Positions 9,529-18,367 of a DNA stretch of 64,000 nt are shown one piece after another (position 1 is the stretch's first letter; each line of letters opens with the position of its first letter). Location of the stretch: positions 61,776 through 125,775 of the forward strand of contig JAJFHA010000003.1 of the NCBI GenBank assembly GCA_021775875.1, read 5' to 3'. A program made the translations under genes and the position numbers. The notes beneath the pieces were generated by a model. It did not search any database. It was given only the letters and a program-made list of their open reading frames with translations, and was not told the DNA's origin. Source of the DNA: Hyphomicrobiales bacterium (GTDB lineage: Bacteria > Pseudomonadota > Alphaproteobacteria > Rhizobiales > NORP267).

Positions 9529-10656
9529 ATGCCAACCTCGGCACGCGTATCAAAAGAACTTATGTATGGTCTGGGTCCATTGGTCATTTCATCTATTATC
9601 GCTCTTTCCTTTCTGTTCTATCATTTTTCTGGTCAGGGTACGGCGTTTGACGAACTCGCGCTTGGACCACGAACCGCCACTGTCTACGGTGTGCTTGAGG
9701 GCGATCCTGTTCATTGTCTGAAATTTGCCGATGCCGACCGATGTCTGGTGCCAGGGGCAGAATTTAGCGCTGAATCTGTTACGCTCTGGTTTGGCAATTC
9801 GCAGCTGCATGGCATGAATGATCACCGCGCGGGACAGGAAGCAAGCTCAACCCAGTTGACCCGTATTCTGCGTGCGGCAGGCCGCAACGCCATCACCTTC
9901 AGCCAGCCCAACGCATCCCTGCAGGAACATTATATTCTGCTTGAAGCGCTGTCGGAACGCTTCCGGTTCGACACACTTTTGCTGCCGATTATATTTGATG
10001 ATTTTCGCGAAATGAAAATCCGCTTCGATGTTCTTGAAGCTGTTTTGTATCCAGGTGTGAAGGATGTTCTTGCCAGCAGTGAAATCGGGCGCCAACTGAT
10101 TTCGGAGGCAACCGGTACGGATATTCTTATCCAGCCAGTGGATCAGACCTTCTCGCTACAAAAGAACACCGAAGAATGGATCAATACCAGACTGGACGAT
10201 ATATCGGAGATATGGCGCACCCGCGATGAGGCCCGTCTTAGTATCTACATCAATCTTTATAATTTGCGGAACCTCGTCTTCGACATCAACCCAAGCACCA
10301 AACGTCCTATGCTGGAGGGCGCTTTCGATCGCAATTGGCAGGCGCTGGAAGCAATCATTGCGGTCGCCAGGCGGAGGGGAATCAGACCCGTTCTCTATAT
10401 CGCGCCGCTCCGGCCCGAGGATGAAACGCTTTATATTCCCCACGAATACGACAGCTTCAAAGCCAGGCTGACGGCTTTCGCCAGTACGCAAATGGTTGAA
10501 CTTTACAATCTTGAAAATCTCGTCCCCCTTGAAGAATGGGGCTATATGGGAGCAGTGGTTACGGGAGAAGACCAGGCGATAGATTTCATGCATTTCCGTT
10601 TCGAGGGACACCGGCGCCTGGCGCAAGAGCTCTCGCAAATCATTCTGGGCAGGTAA
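9529..10656 (+). CDS. SGNH-type periplasmic protein, partner of MBOAT copy 2
   Basis: The 375-residue protein has one N-terminal membrane helix (about 14-32) and then a periplasmic domain. Block I reads GNSQ (89-92) and the last motif is DFMH (352-355), so the nucleophile Ser and the D-x-x-H pair of SGNH esterases/acyltransferases are present. It lies seven bases upstream of an MBOAT gene, the classical pair in which MBOAT brings the acyl group across the membrane and the SGNH protein transfers it to the glycan. It is not closely similar to the SGNH protein at 1-1338. A TATAAT occurs at 9422, about 100 bases upstream, but without a convincing -35. Confidence 0.72.
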   Translation: MPTSARVSKELMYGLGPLVISSIIALSFLFYHFSGQGTAFDELALGPRTATVYGVLEGDPVHCLKFADADRCLVPGAEFSAESVTLWFGNSQLHGMNDHRAGQEASSTQLTRILRAAGRNAITFSQPNASLQEHYILLEALSERFRFDTLLLPIIFDDFREMKIRFDVLEAVLYPGVKDVLASSEIGRQLISEATGTDILIQPVDQTFSLQKNTEEWINTRLDDISEIWRTRDEARLSIYINLYNLRNLVFDINPSTKRPMLEGAFDRNWQALEAIIAVARRRGIRPVLYIAPLRPEDETLYIPHEYDSFKARLTAFASTQMVELYNLENLVPLEEWGYMGAVVTGEDQAIDFMHFRFEGHRRLAQELSQIILGR

Positions 10657-10663
10657 GACGGCA

Positions 10664-12136
10664 ATGATATTCAATTCCGTTACATTCCTGCTATTTCTGG
10701 TAATCGTTCTCAGCCTTTATTGGACGCTGCCCAGAACAGGTCGGCTGCTCTTGCTGTTTGCGGCGAGCCTTGTTTTCTACGGATTCTGGCGGATCGAGTA
10801 TGTGCCGGTCATGCTTGTCTCAGTGCTGGTTGATTATTTTGCCGCAATCAAAATCCACGAGACCGAAAACAAAGCCCGACGAAAACTGTTTCTGCTGTTG
10901 AGTCTGGCGGTCAATCTGGGACTGCTGGCCTATTTCAAATATACACTTTTTGTCGCCGACAATGTCGTCTCTATCGCTCAGATGCTGGGGATGGAAACGA
11001 CCAATGTCAGTTGGAAAATTGTCCTACCCATCGGGATCAGTTTTTATACCTTCCAATCGATGAGCTACACGATCGACGTCTATCGAAAATTCATCAAGCC
11101 GGAACGCAATTTCATCCTGTTTGGTGATTACGTGATGTTTTTTCCGCAACTGGTGGCGGGGCCGATCCTGCGGGCAGGCGAAGTTCTGTGGCAGCTTGAT
11201 GTCCGCCCGGCATTCCGCTGGCAGGACTTGTCCCAGGGGTTGCGGCGCATCCTGATCGGCCTGTTCCTCAAAGTCGGGCTGGCGGACAATATCGCGTTGC
11301 TGGTCGATCAGGCCTTCAGCAACAATGCTGGTGTCATCGGGCCGATCGATGCCGGTACCATGGCTTTCATGTTCGGTTTCCAGATCTATTTCGACTTTTC
11401 CGCCTATTCCCATATCGCAATCGGCGCGGCGCTTATGATGGGGATCGTCTTTCCGGAGAATTTCCACTTCCCCTATTCAGCCACCTCACCGCGGGAATTC
11501 TGGCAGCGTTGGCATATCTCTCTGTCGAGCTGGATCAGGGACTATCTGTATCTGCCGCTGACCGGGCAGAAAGTTGAAGACCGGTCGGCGGGCGGCCTCG
11601 GAGAAGCGGTTGAAACCCATCACGGGCAACGGGTCGACGGCGACCACAAATATCTGCCACTTTTTATCACATGGGCGATCATGGGATTATGGCACGGTGC
11701 CAATTGGGCTTTTGTGCTATGGGGCCTTTGGCATGCCAGCCTGATTACCATTTACCGGGTTTCCAGATCATTGCGAGAACGCCTTCCGGACAAAATCCGC
11801 ATCGTCGGCGGCTGGTTCTGGACCGTGCCGCTGGTAATGCTTGGCTGGATACCGTTTCGCACCCAATCGGTTGAACAGAGCTTGGTGATATGGGGGAGCC
11901 TGTTTGAGCCAGCCAGGTATTTTCAGCTTAACCTGCGGGAAGTAACCTATCTGATTGCCGCCCTGCTGATGCTGATGGTTTTACTGGCACCTCTTTTCAA
12001 CGCCAAAATGGCATGGCTTGCAGGCAAGTCCCGGGGACTTCATTTTCTGGCCGAGACGGCAGTTTATTCCCTAATCATAGGAATTGTGTTTATTTATCTG
12101 CGACCGCTCCGGCAGTTCATTTATTTTCAGTTCTAG
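10664..12136 (+). CDS. MBOAT family O-acyltransferase, copy 2
   Basis: This 490-residue polytopic protein starts MIFNSVTFLLFLVIVLSLYW, the typical AlgI/DltB-like N-terminus. It has EFWQRWHISLSSWIRDYLYLP and LWHGANWAFVLWGLWHA with the conserved His. A hydrophilic insertion of about 30 residues (GQKVEDRSAGGLGEAVETHH) follows the first motif and is absent from copy 1. The protein should transfer acyl groups across the inner membrane onto the surface polymer, together with the SGNH protein encoded seven bases upstream. The FkbM gene follows at close spacing. Confidence 0.9.
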   Translation: MIFNSVTFLLFLVIVLSLYWTLPRTGRLLLLFAASLVFYGFWRIEYVPVMLVSVLVDYFAAIKIHETENKARRKLFLLLSLAVNLGLLAYFKYTLFVADNVVSIAQMLGMETTNVSWKIVLPIGISFYTFQSMSYTIDVYRKFIKPERNFILFGDYVMFFPQLVAGPILRAGEVLWQLDVRPAFRWQDLSQGLRRILIGLFLKVGLADNIALLVDQAFSNNAGVIGPIDAGTMAFMFGFQIYFDFSAYSHIAIGAALMMGIVFPENFHFPYSATSPREFWQRWHISLSSWIRDYLYLPLTGQKVEDRSAGGLGEAVETHHGQRVDGDHKYLPLFITWAIMGLWHGANWAFVLWGLWHASLITIYRVSRSLRERLPDKIRIVGGWFWTVPLVMLGWIPFRTQSVEQSLVIWGSLFEPARYFQLNLREVTYLIAALLMLMVLLAPLFNAKMAWLAGKSRGLHFLAETAVYSLIIGIVFIYLRPLRQFIYFQF

Positions 12137-12162
12137 GGCAAAAGCACAGGCAGGATCAGGTT

Positions 12163-13068
12163 TTGTTGGCGGAGAATAATTTAAGCGTTGATCGCGATGC
12201 AGCTCGTGAAGGGTTGATGCGCGCTGCACAATACGGCTCCGCTTCACGGGTTGCGCGTACCCTGCGCAAACCATTCAAGATGATTATTCCCGTTGCCATG
12301 CGTAAACTGGGAACAGCGCACGATATTGAGCTGGATACATTTTGGGGAGGGCACATAACCGGTACCCTGCCCGAAGCAGTTTCTTCGGTGATCTGGCGCA
12401 ATGGTTATTTCGACAAGGGCGTCAGTCTTACCCTGCTTGAGACCTTGAAGCCGGGCAACACGTTCATCGATATCGGTGCTCATTTTGGATATTTTTCCCT
12501 GCTTGCAAGTTGGCTGGTGGGGAGCGAAGGGAACGTGGTTTCGGTCGAGGCGATGCCGAAAACATTTACCCGCCTGACCCACAATCTTGATGTGCATAAT
12601 GCGCACCAAAATGCCCTACCGGTCAATCTCGCCGCCTATTCGCACAAAGCAGAACTAACCTTCCAGGATTATGGCCTGGCATTCTCGTCTCTCAATTCCG
12701 CGTTCGGGATTCGCAGCGACAATGAAACCATTTCAGCGACCAGCACAGTCAAGATCGATGCTCGCCCGCTTGATGACATTCTCGCGCCGATGAACTTATC
12801 CCGTATCGATCTAGTCAAAATAGATGCAGAATCGAGTGAGATTTTTGTCTTGCAAGGAATGACCGGCATTATTGACCGGTTTGGACCTGATATCATTGTC
12901 GAGATCGGAGATGTAGCGCAAGCGCAGGGTGGCGCATCTCGTGAGATTGTCGACCTGCTTGCAGACCAAGGCTATAAAGCATTTCGGCGTATAAATGACC
13001 GATTGGAACTGATCGAAATTCAGGATAATTATGGCTATGACAATTTCTTGTTCCGACGGAACCCATAA
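12163..13068 (+). CDS. FkbM family methyltransferase
   Basis: The protein shows a full FkbM domain. TFIDIGAHFGYFSLLAS carries the SAM-binding D-x-G-A-x-x-G motif, VVSVEAMP the acidic loop, and DLVKIDAESSEIFVLQGM the late KID-E-x-x-E-x-x-x-L-x-G motif. Members O-methylate sugars or polyketides using S-adenosylmethionine. Start choice is uncertain. I prefer TTG at 12163, seven bases after AGGA, giving 301 residues; an ATG at 12217 would give 283. The frame is open further upstream inside the MBOAT gene, but that part looks non-coding. Its active-site motifs are better preserved than those of the other FkbM-like protein at 7218. Confidence 0.82.
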   Translation: MLAENNLSVDRDAAREGLMRAAQYGSASRVARTLRKPFKMIIPVAMRKLGTAHDIELDTFWGGHITGTLPEAVSSVIWRNGYFDKGVSLTLLETLKPGNTFIDIGAHFGYFSLLASWLVGSEGNVVSVEAMPKTFTRLTHNLDVHNAHQNALPVNLAAYSHKAELTFQDYGLAFSSLNSAFGIRSDNETISATSTVKIDARPLDDILAPMNLSRIDLVKIDAESSEIFVLQGMTGIIDRFGPDIIVEIGDVAQAQGGASREIVDLLADQGYKAFRRINDRLELIEIQDNYGYDNFLFRRNP

Positions 13069-13079
13069 GGAGTGGGGAC

Positions 13080-13499
13080 ATGAATAAAAATTTTCATGAA
13101 ACCGCGCCACAAACCGAAGTCAAAATGCCAACCGAAAAATCTACGGGTCTGGTTTTCGCGGCTATCGCCCTAATCGTCGCATTTTTCAATCTTGGGAATA
13201 CCACAGTGATGGCAACTTGCGTTGGCGTTGCTCTGGTACTGACTATTTTGAGCTTAGCAGCTCCTTGGGTTCTTGCCCCTTTGAACGTTGCCTGGTTCCG
13301 GTTTTCGCTTCTGCTCCACAAGATTACCAATCCAATTATCATGGGGTTGCTGTTCGTTCTGGTAATTGTCCCGGCTGGGCTGATCATGCGATTATGGTAT
13401 GACCCCTTGCGCGTCAGAAAGGGTAGGAATCAGGAAAGTTACTGGATAACGGAAAACGACCAAAAAAGACAACCGGCATCAATGAACGATCAATTTTGA
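13080..13499 (+). CDS. SxtJ family membrane protein
   Basis: This 139-residue protein has three hydrophobic segments (about 22-38, 42-65 and 85-106), and LLLHKITNPIIMGLLFVLV with RLWYDPLR after it matches the SxtJ family. SxtJ is named from the saxitoxin cluster but its function is not established; it is commonly encoded just before a DUF5989 protein and a carbamoyltransferase, as here. A strong AAGGAG lies upstream of the ATG. The order SxtJ, DUF5989, carbamoyltransferase, SGNH protein suggests a membrane-linked carbamoylation module for the surface glycan. Confidence 0.85.
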   Translation: MNKNFHETAPQTEVKMPTEKSTGLVFAAIALIVAFFNLGNTTVMATCVGVALVLTILSLAAPWVLAPLNVAWFRFSLLLHKITNPIIMGLLFVLVIVPAGLIMRLWYDPLRVRKGRNQESYWITENDQKRQPASMNDQF

Positions 13500-13542
13500 A
13501 GTGAATATAACCCAGCGGCAAACAACACAGACAGATGAATTT

Positions 13543-13695
13543 ATGGGGTCCATTATAAAAGAATTTTTCAGATATTTGTCGGCTCGCAAAAAATGGTGGC
13601 TGCTACCTATCATTCTGATTTTGGTGGCGTTTGGTGGGCTTCTCATTCTAGCGCAAGGGTCCGCTCTGGCACCCTTCATCTATACAATTTTTTAA
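13543..13695 (+). CDS. DUF5989 family small membrane protein
   Basis: This 50-residue protein has a basic amphipathic start (FFRYLSARKKWW), one membrane helix (about 19-37) and the characteristic ending LAQGSALAPFIYTIF. I recognise it as DUF5989, a family without a known activity that accompanies SxtJ and carbamoyltransferases. A GTG at 13501 would add 14 residues with no hydrophobic content; I prefer the ATG at 13543 because family members usually begin just before the basic stretch. The carbamoyltransferase starts five bases after the stop codon. Confidence 0.78.
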   Translation: MGSIIKEFFRYLSARKKWWLLPIILILVAFGGLLILAQGSALAPFIYTIF

Positions 13696-13700
13696 CTCGG

Positions 13701-15515
13701 ATGCGGATCCTCGGCATATCGGCATTTTATCACGACAGTGCGGCAGCATTGATCGAGGAAAGCCATATTGTGGCAGCCGCACAAGAAGAACGGTTTACAC
13801 GCATAAGACACGATTTCGCGTTTCCGGAAAAATCCATCCGATATTGCCTTGATGAGGCACAGATTGATTTTGATGATATCGATCATGTGGTTTTTTTTGA
13901 AAAACCATTTGTGAAATTTGAACGGTTGGTCGAAACATATCTTGCCAACGCGCCACGTGGATATCGATCCTTCAGCAAAGCCATTCCGGTCTGGATCAAA
14001 GAAAAACTGTTTCAGAAATCTCTATTGATCAAACAACTGGGCCAGTTTTCGAAAGACGGAAATATCGCTGGAAAATTGCTGTTTGCTGATCATCACCAGA
14101 GCCACGCTGCTTCGGCATTTTTCCCGTCACCATTTGAGGAAGCCATTATTCTCACCATGGACGGGGTTGGGGAATGGACCACCAGCTCGGTGGTTATCGG
14201 TTCCGGCAACACGCTGGAAAAAGTGAAAGAAATTCGCTGGCCGCACAGCCTGGGTCTGCTCTATTCCGCCTTCACGGCGTATCTCGGGTTCCGGGTTAAT
14301 TCCGGCGAATACAAGGTGATGGGGCTAGCTCCTTATGGCACGCCGAAATATGCCGATCTGATAAAAGAGCATCTGGTTGATATCGGGAAAGACGGCAGCT
14401 TCTGGCTCGACCAGCGCTACTTCTCCTATGCAACCGGCCTGACCATGACCAATCGCCGGTTTGATGATTTGTTTGGTGGACCAGCCCGTATCAGCGAAAG
14501 CGAAGTCACACAAAAGGATATGGATCTTGCTGCCTCGATTCAGGCAGTGGCGGAGGACATAATGCTTTTGATTGCCCGTGATCTCGCGAAAACCTATCCG
14601 AAAATTCCCAATCTCTGCCTTGCTGGTGGTGTCGCGCTCAACTGCGTCGCTAATGGCAAGATCAGAGACGAAGGATTATTTGAGAATATCTGGATACAAC
14701 CGGCGGCAGGTGATGCGGGCGGTGCTTTGGGCGCAGCATATGCCGCATATTATACGCATTTGGAAAATCCGCGCGAAGCCACGGGCACCGGCGATCTGAT
14801 GAAGGGGTCTTTTCTTGGTCCTGCATTCAATCAGGCTGAAATTGAACAGCAACTGAAATCAGAGGGCGCAACATTCCAAGTTCTTGAAGACGATGCCCTC
14901 TTTGAAAAAACCACAGATGCACTTTCAAAAGGGCAGGCTGTTGGGTGGTTTAGCGGGCGCATGGAATTTGGCCCACGGGCACTCGGGAACAGATCGATCC
15001 TTGGTGATCCGCGTGACCAGGGCATGCAGCAAACACTGAATATGCGTATTAAATATCGAGAGTGCTTCCGTCCGTTTGCTCCTGCTGTGTTGGCCGAGGA
15101 TGCAGGAGCTTATTTCGAACATCCGGATGCCAGCCCGTATATGCTGTTTGTTGACAAGGTAGCTGAAAAACGCCGCCACGTTTTACCTGACGATGCAGAG
15201 GCCCTCTCAGGTCTTGACCGGATAAGCCTTCCTCGATCTGATATTCCAGCCGTCACCCATGTTGATTATTCTGCCCGAGTCCAAACCGTTCACAAGGAAA
15301 CCAACCCACGGTTTCACGCCCTGCTTTCTGCATGGAAAACTAAAACCGGTTGCTCAATCCTGATCAATACCAGCTTCAATGTTCGGGGAGAGCCTATCGT
15401 TTGCACGCCGGTGGATGCCTATAATTGCTTTATGAATACGGAGATGGAGTTGCTGGTTTGTGGCAATTGCATTCTTGAAAAACGCAACCAAAAATCCAGG
15501 AACAGGGCGGCATGA
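13701..15515 (+). CDS. carbamoyltransferase, NodU/CmcH family, copy 2
   Basis: This 604-residue protein begins MRILGISAFYHDSAAAL, the usual family start. HHQSHAASAF is at 131-140 and DGVGEW at 154-159, while GWFSGRMEFGPRALGNRSI and ILINTSFNVRGEPIV mark the C-terminal domain. It should transfer carbamoyl from carbamoyl phosphate to a hydroxyl, most likely on a sugar of the repeat unit. The frame is open 36 codons upstream, but that part overlaps the DUF5989 gene. The next gene (SGNH) overlaps its last four bases. It belongs to a different subgroup from the carbamoyltransferase at 4275: the motifs differ and only this one has SxtJ and DUF5989 partners. Confidence 0.92.
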   Translation: MRILGISAFYHDSAAALIEESHIVAAAQEERFTRIRHDFAFPEKSIRYCLDEAQIDFDDIDHVVFFEKPFVKFERLVETYLANAPRGYRSFSKAIPVWIKEKLFQKSLLIKQLGQFSKDGNIAGKLLFADHHQSHAASAFFPSPFEEAIILTMDGVGEWTTSSVVIGSGNTLEKVKEIRWPHSLGLLYSAFTAYLGFRVNSGEYKVMGLAPYGTPKYADLIKEHLVDIGKDGSFWLDQRYFSYATGLTMTNRRFDDLFGGPARISESEVTQKDMDLAASIQAVAEDIMLLIARDLAKTYPKIPNLCLAGGVALNCVANGKIRDEGLFENIWIQPAAGDAGGALGAAYAAYYTHLENPREATGTGDLMKGSFLGPAFNQAEIEQQLKSEGATFQVLEDDALFEKTTDALSKGQAVGWFSGRMEFGPRALGNRSILGDPRDQGMQQTLNMRIKYRECFRPFAPAVLAEDAGAYFEHPDASPYMLFVDKVAEKRRHVLPDDAEALSGLDRISLPRSDIPAVTHVDYSARVQTVHKETNPRFHALLSAWKTKTGCSILINTSFNVRGEPIVCTPVDAYNCFMNTEMELLVCGNCILEKRNQKSRNRAA

Positions 15516-16936
15516 AGGTTTTTAGGAAATACCGATTCCAGATTTCCTGTTTAACCGCGCTGACAATGCTCACTTTATCCATTCTGGGTATGATTGGGCA
15601 ATTTAATCTCTATCTGGAACCGGAAATCATCAGATCACCGTTTGTCACAAGCCATCTGATAATGATTTTTGCGGTGTTCCTGATAGGCATCAGCTTCTTA
15701 TATTTTTGCTTGAAACACGATCCACGAAAGACATTTATCTATGCGGGATTTGGCTTCTACCTGATTACCATAACTCTAATCGGCATCGAGTTTCTGCTTG
15801 GTTTTTTTCTTCCCTCATGGCCAGCCATTGGCCTTCACGCTGCTCAGATACATTCTTCCGAATTTCGCTCAGGTGATAGCGATGCTGCGGTAAACAGCTG
15901 GGGGCAGGTTGATCGCGAGCGGAACATCGAAAAGGAAGCTGGAACGGTCCGGTATATTTTTGTCGGCGATTCATTTCTTGAAGATATACCGGGCGCACAA
16001 ATTTCCAGCCTAGTTGAAAATCACCTTCAGGACAAAATTCAAGGGCAACAGATCGAAGTCATAAATCTTGGTATTTCGGCAACAGCTCCAGACGAATATT
16101 ATTGGCGGTTGAACAATGTCGGCCTGGACATGTCACCCGACCATTGTGTGATGTTCTACTTTACCGACAATGACCTGCTAGCGGCTCCATCCCTCGGAAC
16201 CTGGGGCGGCATTGCCGCCCCATACCCGCGCTCTTCTTTGCTATCGCGGTTAGGGCTTTTGCATATCAATCATACTCTGACATATCAGTTGCGTCCCTAT
16301 TTTAGGGCCTGGTATGGGGCTCAAGATTTAGCTGAATTAGAAACTGGTATCTGGGATCAGGTCAGAGCAATATCGGATGAAGATTTGCCCGCCTATCTGA
16401 CAACAATGTTGAGATCAGGAAATAGCAATCAGGCGGGTGAACTTGAAGACCTGTTGCACCAGCGCGACCTAACACAATTCTACAGCATTTTGCGTGACCC
16501 TCCTGAAGGACGTTTCCGCTCTTCCTACCTCCGGCTTGCCCTCAATTTTGCCGTCGATGGCGGGCAAGTCTGGCCTTTGACCGATATCGCCGACCGTGAA
16601 GCCCTGACCCTGAATTATATTCTGGGGGCAAGAGATATCTGTCTGCAAAATGATGCCGAATTCAAACTTATTGTCATCCCTGGAGCACTGGCTGTTGACC
16701 CTGCCTTTCGAGATTTTTATGCAAGTATTGCTGATATCGGATTGTTCTTTGACAAATTCAGGCACGCCGGACAACGTATCGCCGAGCAGGTTCGCAGGGA
16801 AGGAGTTGCTGTTCTGGATCTAACCGATACGCTCGACGGGCTGGCTGGAAACTATCTGCTAGTTGATGGTCACTGGACACGCGAGGGTGCCCAAATCGTA
16901 GCTGAGTCGATGAGCCGTTTTCTTGTCACTAATTAG
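15512..16936 (+). CDS. SGNH/GDSL hydrolase-like protein with N-terminal membrane domain
   Basis: The 474-residue protein starts with three membrane helices (about 9-29, 46-67 and 74-101), then an SGNH domain: VGDSF at 151-155, NLGISATAPDEY at 185-196, and DGHW at 452-455. Serine 154 and the D/H pair would form the catalytic centre. It overlaps the carbamoyltransferase stop by four bases (ATGA), so the two are translationally coupled. Such proteins at the end of SxtJ cassettes are seen elsewhere, but their substrate is unknown to me. The base composition of its 5' half is AT-rich: by hand count 23 of 60 bases at 15721-15780 are G or C. Confidence 0.75.
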   Translation: MKVFRKYRFQISCLTALTMLTLSILGMIGQFNLYLEPEIIRSPFVTSHLIMIFAVFLIGISFLYFCLKHDPRKTFIYAGFGFYLITITLIGIEFLLGFFLPSWPAIGLHAAQIHSSEFRSGDSDAAVNSWGQVDRERNIEKEAGTVRYIFVGDSFLEDIPGAQISSLVENHLQDKIQGQQIEVINLGISATAPDEYYWRLNNVGLDMSPDHCVMFYFTDNDLLAAPSLGTWGGIAAPYPRSSLLSRLGLLHINHTLTYQLRPYFRAWYGAQDLAELETGIWDQVRAISDEDLPAYLTTMLRSGNSNQAGELEDLLHQRDLTQFYSILRDPPEGRFRSSYLRLALNFAVDGGQVWPLTDIADREALTLNYILGARDICLQNDAEFKLIVIPGALAVDPAFRDFYASIADIGLFFDKFRHAGQRIAEQVRREGVAVLDLTDTLDGLAGNYLLVDGHWTREGAQIVAESMSRFLVTN

Positions 16937-17094
16937 CATCCACCAATCTAATAATCTCGGTCTCCTCAATCTGTTGTTCATCTTGCCAGCAAAATGCCAA
17001 TTTGCGATCCGTTTTGGCGGCACCACCTGTACAAAACCCTCAATTATCTGTATCGCAAGCAATGCAATGGTTTAGAGGAAAAGATACAATTACG

Positions 17095-18351
17095 ATGTTC
17101 CGGGCGGGGACAAAATTGTCGCTTTCGGTGATTGTAAAAATTGTTGCCGGCCTTGTTGTCATCAAGTTGCTGGCTGAATATCTCTCCGTTGAATCATTTG
17201 GCCGCGTTGGGCAATTTTCAACTCTGATTGCTATTCTAAGCGGCCTGGCGGGCGGCGCTATCAATCGAGGATTAATCCGTTATCTGGCCGAACATGATGG
17301 CGACAGTAATGAGACCGATGCATATCTTCGGGTGTCCTTCACAATCTGGTTTGTCACATCTGTCATTACAGCTTTGATCCTTGTTGTATTTTCAGGTCAA
17401 CTATCAAAGCTGCTGGTGCAGAGTGAAGAATTTCAATTTGTATTTTTTTTCCTGGCCGGTTTGAATTTTTTTGCTGGACTTCACAATATCCAGCTTGCGG
17501 TGTTGAGCGGCAACAAACGCTATGGCCTGTTCTCAATGGCGCAAATTTTTGGATTGATCATGGGGACCATCGCATTCGCGATTATGCTGATCACCAATGC
17601 CACCATCGGAGCCATATTAGGATTTGCATTTATGGCATTCTTCAACGCGCTCGCCAGTGGCTGGTTTGCATGGCGCGAAGGGCTCATTCGCGTGAACCAT
17701 CTGGCCCTTGATTTCAATTCCGAAATTGCCCGCAAGTTACTCAAATATACTGCCATGCTGATTGTCGGCATCATCGCCGTACCAGCATCACAAATCGTCA
17801 CACGAAGTTTGATTGCTGACCAATTTGGCTGGCAGGAAGCCGGATACTGGATGGCGTTGGTGCGGCTCTCCGATGTTTATTTTATGTTTTTTGGCGTGTT
17901 TCTGGCAAATTACGGTTTGGTGTTGTTCGCAAGCGCTAAAAGTCAGGAAGACCTGATTGCGTCTGTAAAAAATATTTATTCGGTTACCGTACCGGCCTCA
18001 ATTGTCGTAATTCTGGCCATATTTTTTCTCAAGGATTTTGTCGTTGGAACCGCTTTTTCAGAGCAATATCTCCCGATCACAAAATATTTGAGGTATCAGC
18101 TTTCAGGTGATTTTCTGCGGCTGATCGAAGTTGTAATCAGCTATATATTTTTGGCCCGTGGCAAAGTTCTGTTTTTTTGCGGGCTCGAGATTTATCAAGC
18201 CGTAATATTCATTCTAAGCTTTCAGGTCTTGGCTCCCCAGGTCGGAACTTTTGCCGGTGTAGGGGCTCATCTGATGACCTATTCGAGCTTGCTTGTAATT
18301 CTGGCAATCGGGGGGTTGATCTATCTACGAACCAGCGGAAGTCGTCGCTAA
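17095..18351 (+). CDS. Wzx-like polysaccharide flippase
   Basis: This protein of about 418 residues has the MOP-superfamily pattern of roughly twelve membrane helices. It starts FRAGTKLSLSVIVKIVAG and has EYLSVESFGRVGQF, which resembles WzxE/Wzx proteins. It should flip undecaprenyl-linked repeat units to the periplasm for the Wzy-like polymerase. Start choice is open: ATG at 17095 matches the family N-terminus, ATG at 17062 adds 11 residues, and the frame opens at 17002. The gene ends 17 bases before the convergent glycosyltransferase. About 125-158 bases separate it from the SGNH gene upstream, and I see no clear terminator there. Confidence 0.85.
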   Translation: MFRAGTKLSLSVIVKIVAGLVVIKLLAEYLSVESFGRVGQFSTLIAILSGLAGGAINRGLIRYLAEHDGDSNETDAYLRVSFTIWFVTSVITALILVVFSGQLSKLLVQSEEFQFVFFFLAGLNFFAGLHNIQLAVLSGNKRYGLFSMAQIFGLIMGTIAFAIMLITNATIGAILGFAFMAFFNALASGWFAWREGLIRVNHLALDFNSEIARKLLKYTAMLIVGIIAVPASQIVTRSLIADQFGWQEAGYWMALVRLSDVYFMFFGVFLANYGLVLFASAKSQEDLIASVKNIYSVTVPASIVVILAIFFLKDFVVGTAFSEQYLPITKYLRYQLSGDFLRLIEVVISYIFLARGKVLFFCGLEIYQAVIFILSFQVLAPQVGTFAGVGAHLMTYSSLLVILAIGGLIYLRTSGSRR

Positions 18352-18367
18352 AAATTCGTCTTTGAAA

